Assembly: GCF_016469035.1 (NCBI RefSeq)
Contig: NZ_JAEHJZ010000012.1
Location: 1-53,650, forward strand
Length of the DNA stretch: 53,650 nt
Source of the DNA: Gelidibacter salicanalis
Lineage (GTDB): Bacteria; Bacteroidota; Bacteroidia; Flavobacteriales; Flavobacteriaceae
Reading direction: 5' to 3'
The translations under genes and the position numbers were made by a program. The notes under the pieces were generated by a model, which worked only from the letters and a program-made list of their open reading frames with translations, made no database searches and was not told the DNA's origin. Below are positions 25,731-33,430 of the stretch, piece by piece (position 1 is the first letter of the stretch; the number at the start of each line of letters is the position of its first letter).

Positions 25731-26447
25731 ATGAAAAAGAGACTTGGAATCATATCGTTTTTTGTAGTCATCTTCATCGTGTTTATCGTAATTTGGAGCT
25801 ATAGCTATCAGCAGGGATTAGAAGACGCCTATACACCGCTTATAGAAACTCCTACTGGAAACTTCATTCCTTCAGAAAGTGGTGTTTTTAAGCGATTTGA
25901 TGAGGTTGGTATGGATTATCTAAATATGCCCGTAGACGAAAACCACCAGCGAACACTTAAAGACTATTATGACAATAGAGCCTATCCGGGAGCTCCTCCA
26001 AGTATTCCACATCCTGTAGAAAAGGAGCGAAGTATGGGAGGAAACACCTGTATACAATGTCACCAGAATGGTGGGTTTGTAGAAAAATTTAATGCCTATG
26101 CCCCTGTAACCCCACATCCGGAGATGGTGAACTGTCGTCAGTGTCACGTGACCAAAAACACAAATACCACTTTTAAAGACTTCGCTTTTGCGAAAGCACT
26201 ACCACCCAAAGTGGGAGAGGGTGTAAACAATGCAATGCCGGGAAGTCCACCTATGATACCGCACCAATTACAGATGAGAGAAAGTTGTATTTCTTGTCAT
26301 GCTGGCCCAAGCGCACCTAAAGAAATAAGGGTTTCACACCCAGAACGGGTAAACTGTAGACAATGTCATTTGCCAAAAAACACAGTGCAGCCAAATTATG
26401 ACGCTAGCACTTTTCTAAGACAATTCGATCAATTAAATGAAAAATAA
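25731..26447 (+). CDS. napB: Tandem NapB-like tetrahaem cytochrome c subunit
   Basis: This 238-residue protein has an N-terminal membrane or signal segment (IISFFVVIFIVFIVIWSYSY) and four CxxCH haem sites: CIQCH (107), CRQCH (135), CISCH (186) and CRQCH (209). Two half-units repeat the NapB pattern. Unit 1 is YPGAPPSIPHPV, CIQCH, then PHPEMVNCRQCH; unit 2 is MPGSPPMIPHQL, CISCH, then SHPERVNCRQCH. Ordinary NapB is a dihaem protein with one unit, so this looks like an internal duplication. It should pass electrons to NapA. The uncleaved-looking N-terminal helix suggests membrane tethering. It overlaps the next gene by 11 bp. A CGCTTT..AAAGC palindrome lies between the two units. Confidence 0.88.
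   Translation: MKKRLGIISFFVVIFIVFIVIWSYSYQQGLEDAYTPLIETPTGNFIPSESGVFKRFDEVGMDYLNMPVDENHQRTLKDYYDNRAYPGAPPSIPHPVEKERSMGGNTCIQCHQNGGFVEKFNAYAPVTPHPEMVNCRQCHVTKNTNTTFKDFAFAKALPPKVGEGVNNAMPGSPPMIPHQLQMRESCISCHAGPSAPKEIRVSHPERVNCRQCHLPKNTVQPNYDASTFLRQFDQLNEK
26183..26198. repeat. Palindromic coding insert CGCTTTTGCGAAAGCA
   Basis: This is a second copy of the CGCTTTCGCGAAAGCG-like palindrome seen in the moeB-like gene (18737-18752). It encodes FAFAKAL in the linker between the two NapB units, a place where an in-frame insert would be tolerated. Confidence 0.5.
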
Positions 26448-27066
26448 AAACCTAACATATTACTTTCTAATACTTCTAGCAGTATCCTTTTTCTCTTGCA
26501 AAAAAGAAGGAGAATATCACTCTATTACTGACAAAATTGAAGCAGAAAGTAAACCTTACCACGGCAAGCTTACATCTGATGAATTATTGGCCGGAAGTGA
26601 GCTAATGGAAATTACCGAAGGAAAACATACATTCCTGATACTGGAAAGAAAAGGACAAATAAAGTCATTTGCTTGTATAGAGTGCCATAGCAAACCTGTT
26701 ACACAGATGAAGAGCTTAGACGGACAAAAAGCGCACTGGGACATAAAAATGAATCACGCCAATAGTGAAATAATAAATTGTGCCACCTGCCATAATGGGA
26801 AGGATATGAATAACCTGAATAGCTTGACTGGTAAAAACATAGATTTTAACCTTAGCTATAAACTTTGTGCACAATGCCACTCTAGTCAGTTCGAAGACTG
26901 GAAAGGAGGTGCTCACGGTAAAAAAGTAGCAGGATGGGCCCCACCACGCGCCTCAATGACTTGTGTAAATTGTCATAACCCGCACAGTCCGGGTTATGAA
27001 ACAAGATGGCCAGTACAGTTTAATACTCAAAAGGGTATAGAGCGTAAAGAAGGTTTAGATCATTAA
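26437..27066 (+). CDS. Tetrahaem c-type cytochrome lipoprotein
   Basis: This 209-residue protein has a lipoprotein signal (LLAVSFFSCKKEG, lipid Cys ~21) and four CxxCH sites: CIECH (80), CATCH (115), CAQCH (146) and CVNCH (176). Single histidines between them (for example NHANSEIINC and WKGGAHGKKVAGW) are likely distal ligands. The end, CVNCHNPHSPGYETRWP, resembles cytochrome c7/NrfB-like multihaem proteins. Its place between NapB and the iron-sulfur protein suggests that it carries electrons from the quinol-oxidising module to NapB. No NapC (NirT-type) is encoded here. Confidence 0.88.
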   Translation: MKNKNLTYYFLILLAVSFFSCKKEGEYHSITDKIEAESKPYHGKLTSDELLAGSELMEITEGKHTFLILERKGQIKSFACIECHSKPVTQMKSLDGQKAHWDIKMNHANSEIINCATCHNGKDMNNLNSLTGKNIDFNLSYKLCAQCHSSQFEDWKGGAHGKKVAGWAPPRASMTCVNCHNPHSPGYETRWPVQFNTQKGIERKEGLDH

Positions 27067-27076
27067 AAATAAAGGT

Positions 27077-28198
27077 ATGAGCGAAAATAAAAAATGGCAC
27101 TCTCTAGACCTAGGTCTAAATAAGAAAAAAGAAGCATCAGGAGCTTGTGGATGCGGGAAGTCTCAAGGAAGTTGCAATAGCCAGGAAGAAGAACTTAGTG
27201 CCGATGAATTTTACGAGGCTGCCATCAATGCATCAATAGGTGATGAAAGACAAAGAGATGGTTTTGAGCAAGTCTTTGATGTTAAGATGGACAGAAGAAC
27301 TGCTTTTAAAAAATTGACGGCAAGTCTTCTCATTGGAGCTGGGGCCGTTAGTACTTCTTGTAGCGTTGTAGCGGGAGATGACACTAAAGAAAAAGCACAA
27401 ATTGATTGGGAAGAACAGTTTAAAGGAAACTATAAGCTGATGAACGATGAAGAGAAACAAGGCACCATAAATAGGCTTATGCGTTCGTATGAACTACGTA
27501 CAGGTAAGAATATTAGTATGACGGCTGAAAATGCAGAGGAAGATGTACTGTTCGGGTATGCTTTCAACATTTCGAAGTGTCAAGGTTATATGGACTGTGT
27601 GAGTGCCTGTGTGGAAGAGAATAATCAAGATAGAAATTCTCAAATGCAATATATACGCATACACGAGATGAAAGATGGCGAAGGGTTCAAGTTTGATAAG
27701 GCAGATGATAATTACTATCATGAAGTTCCAGCAGAAGGCCATTTTTATTTGGGTACGCAGTGTTTCCATTGCGATAATCCACCTTGTGTTGAAGTATGTC
27801 CAGTACAAGCGACTTGGAAAGAAGAAGATGGGCTAGTGGTAATAGACTACGATTGGTGTATTGGGTGCCGCTATTGCATGGCAGCCTGCCCTTATGATGG
27901 AAGAAGATTTAACTGGAGCAAACCTGAAGTGCCAGCAAATGAAATAAATAAAAACCAGCACTACTTAGGGAACAGGATGCGTAAAAAGGGCGTAATGGAA
28001 AAATGTACTTTCTGTGTGCAACGCTCTCGTAAAGGAAAAAACCCAGCCTGTGTAGATGCTTGCCCAACAGGGGCTAGAATTTTTGGAAACCTTTTAGATC
28101 CAAACAGTACGATTAGATGGGTATTGGAAAACAAAAAAGTCTTTAGACTTAAAGAAGACTTGGGAACAGAACCAAAGTTCTGGTATTTTATGGATTAG
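27077..28198 (+). CDS. 4Fe-4S ferredoxin-type subunit with internal twin-arginine (TAT-variant) signal
   Basis: This 373-residue protein carries four cysteine clusters of the NrfC/DmsB/PsrB type: CQGYMDCVSACVEEN, CFHCDNPPCVEVCPVQATW, CIGCRYCMAACPYDGRRF and CTFCVQR followed by NPACVDACPTGAR. The N-terminus is odd. A ~70-residue soluble extension with a Cys-rich tract (ACGCGKSQGSCNS) precedes DRRTAFKKLTASLLIGAGAV then STSC, a twin-arginine signal with a lipobox-like Cys. This matches the TAT-variant-translocated arrangement known from alternative complex III. It links the NrfD membrane subunit to the haem proteins. Confidence 0.9.
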   Translation: MSENKKWHSLDLGLNKKKEASGACGCGKSQGSCNSQEEELSADEFYEAAINASIGDERQRDGFEQVFDVKMDRRTAFKKLTASLLIGAGAVSTSCSVVAGDDTKEKAQIDWEEQFKGNYKLMNDEEKQGTINRLMRSYELRTGKNISMTAENAEEDVLFGYAFNISKCQGYMDCVSACVEENNQDRNSQMQYIRIHEMKDGEGFKFDKADDNYYHEVPAEGHFYLGTQCFHCDNPPCVEVCPVQATWKEEDGLVVIDYDWCIGCRYCMAACPYDGRRFNWSKPEVPANEINKNQHYLGNRMRKKGVMEKCTFCVQRSRKGKNPACVDACPTGARIFGNLLDPNSTIRWVLENKKVFRLKEDLGTEPKFWYFMD

Positions 28199-28283
28199 CA
28201 ACCAGAAAAACGTAATATAGAAGCATAAGTCAAGACGTCGAGTGTGAAAGTGTCTCGTAAGATCGGTTTTAAACACATATATA

Positions 28284-29519
28284 ATGAGTCAATTTAAAGT
28301 ATTAAAAAGTTTGGTGATCGATAGTTTAGATACGATTACTAAAGGATCTATAAAGTATCATATTTGGATGGGGGGGTTGACCTTAGTGATGCTTATAGGT
28401 ATGTATTGTTATTTCATTCAACTCGATGAAGGGCTCAGTGTTACAGGGATGTCTGACAGTGTTAGTTGGGGGCTTTATATTTCAAATTTCACTTTTTTAG
28501 TAGGAGTAGCAGCGGCGGCCGTTATGCTAGTTATGCCCACGTATATTCTTAAAGATATAGATTTTAAACAAGCAGTTCTTATAGGAGAAGGCTTAGCTGT
28601 AGCCGCCTTGATTATGTGTTTAGCCTTTGTTGTGGCAGATATGGGTGGTCCATCTGTCCTTTGGCATATGATTCCTGGAATTGGTGTTTTTAATTTTCCC
28701 AACTCAATGCTTACTTGGGACGTTATTGTATTAAATGTCTATCTTTTTATAAATATTAGTATCCCTTTTTATATTCTATTCAGACACTACCAAGGAAAAG
28801 AGGCAATGAAAAAAGTGTATGTGCCCGGGGCAATTTTGTCCGTTTTTTGGGCGGTAGCTATCCATTTGGTAACCGCTTTTTTATATCAAGGATTACAGGC
28901 ACGACCTTTTTGGAACAATGCTTTGTTAGGACCTCGATTCCTTGCATCTGCATTTGCTGCCGGACCTGCTTTGATTATTTTGGTTTTAGCTGTTATCCGT
29001 TCTTTTACTGCTTTTAGAATAGAAGATAGGACCATCAAAAAAATCGCACTGATTGTTACTGTAGCAGCTCAGATAAATTTGATAATGCTAGTTTCAGAAT
29101 TGTTTAAGGAATTCTATGCACCCACTCATCACAGCGAGAGTGCTTATTATCTTTTCTTTGGGTTGCACGGCAAAAATGCTCTGTTACCTTGGATATGGAC
29201 TGCTATTCCGTTGAACGTGCTTGCAACAATTATGCTCACCTTTGGCAAACTAAGAAACAATCTCAAGGTATTATACTTCTGTTGTTTTATTCTATTTGTC
29301 GCCATATGGATAGAAAAAGGTTTTGGTCTAATTGTCCCTGGATTTATTCCTGGACCTTATGGAAAAATAGTGGAATACTTGCCAACTGGCATAGAAATAG
29401 GAGTTACTCTAGGTATTTGGGCATTGGGAGCATTTGTATTTACCATACTTGCAAAAACGGCAATTGGTATTGAGTTGGGAGAGTTGAGATACAAAGATAA
29501 AAATTCCTCTGCCTCGTAA
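28284..29519 (+). CDS. NrfD/PsrC-family membrane quinol dehydrogenase subunit
   Basis: This 411-residue integral membrane protein has about ten hydrophobic segments, starting with IWMGGLTLVMLIGMYCYFIQ, and NrfD-family features such as SWGLYISNFTFLVGVAAAAV and FNFPNSMLTWDVIVLNVYLF. The C-terminal helices include EKGFGLIVPGFIPGPYGKIV. NrfD/PsrC proteins oxidise quinol and hand electrons to a partner 4Fe-4S protein, here encoded just upstream. It closes the nap operon. The 85-bp gap before it is larger than the other spacings but holds no obvious terminator. Confidence 0.9.
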   Translation: MSQFKVLKSLVIDSLDTITKGSIKYHIWMGGLTLVMLIGMYCYFIQLDEGLSVTGMSDSVSWGLYISNFTFLVGVAAAAVMLVMPTYILKDIDFKQAVLIGEGLAVAALIMCLAFVVADMGGPSVLWHMIPGIGVFNFPNSMLTWDVIVLNVYLFINISIPFYILFRHYQGKEAMKKVYVPGAILSVFWAVAIHLVTAFLYQGLQARPFWNNALLGPRFLASAFAAGPALIILVLAVIRSFTAFRIEDRTIKKIALIVTVAAQINLIMLVSELFKEFYAPTHHSESAYYLFFGLHGKNALLPWIWTAIPLNVLATIMLTFGKLRNNLKVLYFCCFILFVAIWIEKGFGLIVPGFIPGPYGKIVEYLPTGIEIGVTLGIWALGAFVFTILAKTAIGIELGELRYKDKNSSAS

Positions 29520-29878
29520 TTTGCACGGGTGCTTCCATAAAAAGACATTTGTTTAAAATCTGCGAGAATGCTTAAGCACAAATTTTCTTCTAAAGAAAAG
29601 GATTGTTTAGTGGGCTTTATCAAATATTTAATGATATATCATTTTCTAAAATATTTGCAGCGTCAACATTTCCTGTATAAAAGTGGGCTCCCTGTTTTTC
29701 CTATGTTCCATAGATTGATTAATTATTAAATAGGCCACTTTTATCACATTTCGTAGTTCGGATAGTTTTGTATTCAACTTTGAAGAACAACAATTTTCGC
29801 ATAATCCTAAAATCCCACAACTTTTATACTTTGATCCCTGTTTTTTTGCTCAACTGCGTTGGCAACTCGGAAAAATAA
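29520..29878. other. Intergenic region downstream of the nap operon
   Basis: This is about 360 bases of AT-rich sequence. The minus strand around 29600-29690 could encode GAHFYTGNVDAANILENDIS, which looks protein-like, but stops surround it and I cannot place it. It may be a short gene remnant. No promoter or further gene is called. Confidence 0.3.
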
Positions 29879-29935
29879 AAAAAGCCTAACAAATCTTACA
29901 GATTCATTAGGCTTTTAATGGTCGGGTGGCAGGAT
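29879..29935 (-). repeat. 57-bp direct repeat, copy B: terminator hairpin plus tRNA-3'-end-like tail
   Basis: This copy matches 10895-10951 with four mismatches. On the minus strand it reads ATCCTGCCACCCGACCA, very like a tRNA 3' end, then a hairpin AAAAGCCTAA / TTAGGCTTTT followed by a T-run. The tRNA body expected upstream on that strand is absent. Its tail overlaps the start of the 170-bp repeat shared with 32831-33000. Confidence 0.55.
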
Positions 29936-30090
29936 TAATTAAAAAACTGTAAGACCCTGTTTATCAAAATTTTAAAACACTATTAACTGTAGATGGCCAT
30001 CTGATTGTACATTAAAGTTAAAAAGAACAGTTTAAAAATAAATTTTATTTGTCTTAGGTTTTATAACGATACAAATTGTATTAAATGATA
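29921..30090. repeat. 170-bp diverged direct repeat, copy 1
   Basis: This block aligns over its whole length with 32831-33000 at roughly 80% identity, with the longest shared runs TTTTAAAACACTATTAACTG and TCAAAAAGAAC-like segments. Both begin with the GTCGGG(G)TGGCAGGA tRNA-3'-like tail. The copies flank a 2.9-kb segment with an IS4-type remnant and three other genes or fragments. No coding capacity is seen. Confidence 0.65.
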
Positions 30091-30228
30091 TGAAAATAGA
30101 AGGTTAATTTATTAAAGCAAGCCTTTACAGTCTTCAAAAAGTGGTATGCCCAAGATAAATTTTTAGAATAATTAGTTAAGTACATGACAGAAAACTAAAG
30201 AGACTGTATTCTAATGGCTTATTGCCTG

Positions 30229-30800
30229 TCAAAGGAATTTTGACAAATAATCAAATCCGTATTTGAATATGCTCACAGCCCTTCTTCCATGTTTCTTTAT
30301 TGTTGTTTTTTTAATGTACTGATCCACAAAATCACCGAGTCTGTAACACCAGACAAATGCAATTATTGTTAACAGAAAGAGTTTTTCCAACCTGTCCAAA
30401 TCCGTTACATGAGTGTCCTCAATGTCATAGCCACTCCTTTTCAGTCCTCTAAAAGCGTTTCTATTTGCCATCCTTGCTTATGATAAACCATTGCCTGCTC
30501 GGGGTTTTTAATGAAACAATGATCAAGAACTCCATTTGGCCATCTCTGTCAAAAATTTCACTGCCGGACAGATAAAATTTCTGGCCCTGGAGTGATACTA
30601 TTTTTGTTTTTGATAGGAATAAATTTTGAAATTATTCCTGATCCTAATATAATAGCTAATATTATTTTCATTCAAAAAATTCCAAACTTTTGTCACCAAC
30701 TAACTCTCTGTCAGCCAATAAATAATCTATTCTTTATTTTTCAGAACATTGTATTATACTGTTTGACCAAATCAAGTCGTTCCTGTGTTATTTACCTAAA
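30229..30800 (-). pseudogene. Degraded IS4-family transposase (C-terminal half)
   Basis: The intact end (30229-30471) reads AFRGLKRSGYDIEDTHVTDL, then RLEKLFLLTIIAFVWCYRLG and the KKHGRRAVSIFKYGFDYLSK tail typical of Bacteroidota IS4 transposases. Further upstream, other frames give VSLQGQKFYLSGSEIFDRDG, LADRELVGDKSLEF-like and RLDLVKQYNTMF pieces, interrupted by several stops and frameshifts. The catalytic YREK-type region is split (KQGWQIE, then TLFRGLK). The N-terminal half is missing. It is certainly inactive. Confidence 0.75.
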
Positions 30801-30897
30801 ATCAATTCTACTTTTACTAGCAAACATTAGGTCAAATTAGCTTTTAGTCTTTAAAATTTTGAATTTTAATTACTTATATTTATAAAAACTTCATACT

Positions 30898-31092
30898 GTG
30901 GAGGAAGATTTTATAAAACTTAATGAAGAAATTTCATGGAAGCCATTAGAACGCATTGCCCTATCGATGAGTGGCGGGGGGCTATCGTGCAGCCAGTTTT
31001 CACTTAGTTATCTTAACCATAAACAGAATAGCGATAACACGCTTTTAGAAAATGTAAAAGCTATTTCTTCCGTTGCAATATGCCAACAATAG
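30898..31092 (+). pseudogene. N-terminal fragment of a patatin-like phospholipase
   Basis: This 64-codon frame encodes WKPLERIALSMSGGGLSCSQ, then FSLSYLNHKQNSDNTLLENV and KAISSVAICQQ. It matches the start of patatin-like proteins, where the oxyanion GGG(F/Y)R motif is followed by SYL..I.....LL..V..IS(T/S)VSGG. The catalytic GxSxG segment is lost: where VSGGT is expected the sequence becomes VAICQQ and stops. It is therefore a truncated remnant, next to the IS4 remnant. Confidence 0.6.
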
Positions 31093-31151
31093 TAGAATAG
31101 AGATCGTGTCAAAGGAGAAATGAAAGTCGCTGGTAGAATAAGTTTTTGAAA

Positions 31152-31622
31152 ATGAATATAATGAAACATAAAAATAATATGAAGCCAGATAAATTTTTGG
31201 AAGCAGCAATTGAAGAAGCCAGAAAAGGATACGCTGAAGGTGGCATTCCCATAGGTTCGGTAATTATGCATAACAATAAAATTATTGGGCGTGGGCATAA
31301 CCGCAGGGTTCAAAACGGGAGTGCTATTTTACATGGGGAAATGGATGCGTTGGAAAATGCAGGAAGGCAACCAGCTTCGGTTTACCAAGAATGCGTTTTA
31401 TATACTACGCTTTCTCCCTGTTCTATGTGTTCAGGAACAATATTGTTATATGGAATTCCCAAAGTTATTATTGCTGAAAATAAAACCTTTATGGGCGAAG
31501 AAGAATTGCTTACATCCCGTGGAGTGGATGTCACTGTGCTAGAAAACCAAGAGTGCATAGACCTTATGAATCAATTTATTGCTGAAAAACCTGAATTATG
31601 GAACGAGGATATTGGCGAATAA
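31152..31622 (+). CDS. Cytosine deaminase, fungal FCY1-like zinc deaminase
   Basis: This protein of about 156 residues (alternative ATGs at 31161 and 31182) has the zinc-deaminase motifs HGEMDALENAGR (HAE-type) and LYTTLSPCSMCSGTILLYGI (PCxxC). Beyond the family motifs it follows yeast cytosine deaminase Fcy1 closely, as I recall that sequence: GYAEGGIPIGS, IGRGHNRRVQNGSAILHGE, YTTLSPCxMCxG, YGIP, and the C-terminal QFIAEKPELWNEDIGE, also at nearly the same length (158). It should convert cytosine to uracil. The usual bacterial annotation would be nucleoside deaminase or TadA-like, but TadA lacks this C-terminus. It precedes the cyclase-family gene by 41 bp. Confidence 0.85.
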   Translation: MNIMKHKNNMKPDKFLEAAIEEARKGYAEGGIPIGSVIMHNNKIIGRGHNRRVQNGSAILHGEMDALENAGRQPASVYQECVLYTTLSPCSMCSGTILLYGIPKVIIAENKTFMGEEELLTSRGVDVTVLENQECIDLMNQFIAEKPELWNEDIGE

Positions 31623-31663
31623 TGGGCGTTTCCCCATAAAAAAACATATAAAACTGTTGCATT

Positions 31664-32527
31664 ATGAATTCAATTACTTCTAAAATTTTCAAACTAAAAT
31701 TTTTATTGCTTCTGAATTTTTTGCCGATACTCTGTTTTACTTCCTGCAAAGAAGTTTCGGAGGACTATACTGAAAAGGGAAATATCGAGCTCGATTATTT
31801 TGCTGATACCCAAATCATTGATTTATCCCACGATTATTCCCGTGAAACCATTTACTGGGTAACAGCCAAAGAATTTCAGTTAGATACGGTAGCTTATGGG
31901 GATACCGAGAAGGGCTACTTTTATGCAGCCAATAATTTTTCTACAGCTGAACATGGGGGAACGCACATTGATGCACCTATACATTTTGCAAAGGGAACAC
32001 AATCTGTAGATGAGATTCCACTTGAAAAACTGATGGGAAAGGCCATAAAAATTGATATAAAAAAAGAAGTAGAAAAAAACCGCGATTATCAAATTACAAT
32101 TGAAGATTTTAAAAACTGGGAAAAGGAGTCTGGAATAGAAATCCCAGAGGAATGTATTGTGTTATTGGAGACTGGTATCTCCAAATATTACCCAGATAAA
32201 TTAAAATATTTGGGCACCGATAAGCGCGGTGAGGAGGCGGTTAAAGATCTCCACTTTCTGGGCCTTTCACCAGACGCTGCCAAATGGTTGATGGAAAATA
32301 GAAACATTAACGCTATCGGGATCGATACGCCCAGCATTGATTATGGCCAATCCCAAGATTTTAAAACCCATGTCGCTTTGCTGTCTAAAAATGTCCCCGC
32401 TTTCGAAAATCTGACAAATCTGGATAAACTGCCCCTAAACGACTTTAGTGTGATCGCCTTGCCTATGAAGATCAAAGGTGGAAGTGGTGGGCCACTTCGC
32501 ATTGTGGCTATTTTGAAGAATCAATAA
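31664..32527 (+). CDS. Cyclase-family (kynurenine formamidase-like) lipoprotein
   Basis: This 287-residue protein has a lipoprotein signal (FLLLLNFLPILCFTSCKEVS). It belongs to the cyclase/KynB-like amidohydrolase family, shown by IIDLSHDYSRETIYW, the metal-binding EHGGTHIDAPIHFAKGT (HxGTHxDxPxH) and the later GIDTPSIDYGQSQDFKTHVA, then LPMKIKGGSGGPLRIVA. Such enzymes hydrolyse N-formyl or cyclic amides. A lipoprotein signal places this one in the periplasm or on the outer membrane, so a catabolic role on an external compound is more likely than tryptophan degradation. The substrate is unknown. Confidence 0.85.
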   Translation: MNSITSKIFKLKFLLLLNFLPILCFTSCKEVSEDYTEKGNIELDYFADTQIIDLSHDYSRETIYWVTAKEFQLDTVAYGDTEKGYFYAANNFSTAEHGGTHIDAPIHFAKGTQSVDEIPLEKLMGKAIKIDIKKEVEKNRDYQITIEDFKNWEKESGIEIPEECIVLLETGISKYYPDKLKYLGTDKRGEEAVKDLHFLGLSPDAAKWLMENRNINAIGIDTPSIDYGQSQDFKTHVALLSKNVPAFENLTNLDKLPLNDFSVIALPMKIKGGSGGPLRIVAILKNQ

Positions 32528-32773
32528 ACACCCGTCCAGTCAATTGAATTTGAAATTTTCATTATCAGATAACTTTCAAAATCTCATATTCCACTTTATA
32601 TAATAACTTACTCAGCCGCACACCACATTACCAACATTTTGCAAAAAGCTTCATTCTGGGAAAAGAGCTTTACTGCATCCAGAAATTTTTAATGAAGTCC
32701 GCCAGATTGGATTTGAAGGATTGGTATTTTTTTCAGAATTAGTTGTTATTAAATGATATCAAGTGATGTTACT

Positions 32774-32809
32774 AAAAACACTGATAATCATATCGTTAAC
32801 AGTGTTTTA
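32774..32809. terminator. Stem-loop terminator candidate
   Basis: A 9-bp perfect stem, AAAACACTG (32775-32783) with CAGTGTTTT (32800-32808), is framed by A and T runs and can act in either direction. On the minus strand it follows the second tRNA-3'-like tail, as the other terminator follows copy B. Confidence 0.5.
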
Positions 32810-32830
32810 GTTTGACCTATTACTAGGTTT

Positions 32831-33000
32831 GTCGGGGTGGCAGGACTAATTAAGTAATCATAACACCCTGTATGTCAAACTTTTAAAACACTATTAACTG
32901 TAGTTGTTCACCTGATTGTACACTAAAGTCAAAAAGAACGGTTTAAAAACAAATTTTGTTTGTCTTTGGTTTTGTAAAGATACAAAATGTATTAAGAATA
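32831..33000. repeat. 170-bp diverged direct repeat, copy 2
   Basis: This is the second copy of the block at 29921-30090, in the same orientation, at roughly 80% identity. It starts GTCGGGGTGGCAGGACTAAT, again like the reverse complement of a tRNA 3' end. Unlike copy 1, no transposase remnant is next to it. Confidence 0.65.
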
Positions 33001-33430
33001 TCTGAAATTTATTGAATTTACCATAAAATGTATCACAAGTCAATATTAGTAGAAAACTATTAGATCTTAAAAATTTCAGAATTTTTTGAAATACTAATAA
33101 ACAACTGACGTCTTTTTTGAATTATTCAAATACTTCATTATTAGAGCAATAATCGATTTTTAGTTAAATAAATGTTAACATGGCTATGTAGTATGTCGAT
33201 ATTTTAATTATAAAACAATAAAAAATCAAGAAATCATGCGATTTTGATTGAAAATTTAATAATAAGTCAATTATCTTAAAATTTAATTAGTCTTTTTGAC
33301 TAAAAATTAACAAACTGAAATACAGTATTTTATAATAAAGTATTAACAAAAAATTAACAGTATTTTTCGTATAGCGTTTAATTTTTCAATTGAAATATTA
33401 CTTAGCTTTAATACAACAAAATACTTAAAT
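33001..33430. other. Upstream region of the T9SS-protein/RHS operon
   Basis: These ~430 bases are extremely AT-rich with many short A/T runs and no open frame. They must carry the promoter of the small T9SS protein and the RHS gene. TTTG elements occur, but I cannot choose a -33/-7 pair with confidence. Confidence 0.35.

Noticed and set aside
29900-29990. Complete tRNA gene on the minus strand ending at copy B
   Set aside because: The CCACCCGACCA tail is present but no complementary GGTCGGGTGG acceptor strand or cloverleaf lies within 100 bases upstream, so only a tail is present.
30592-30840. 82-codon plus-strand frame
   Set aside because: The opposite strand encodes degraded IS4 transposase pieces (QGQKFYLSGSEIF, RLDLVKQYNTMF), so this frame is a shadow.
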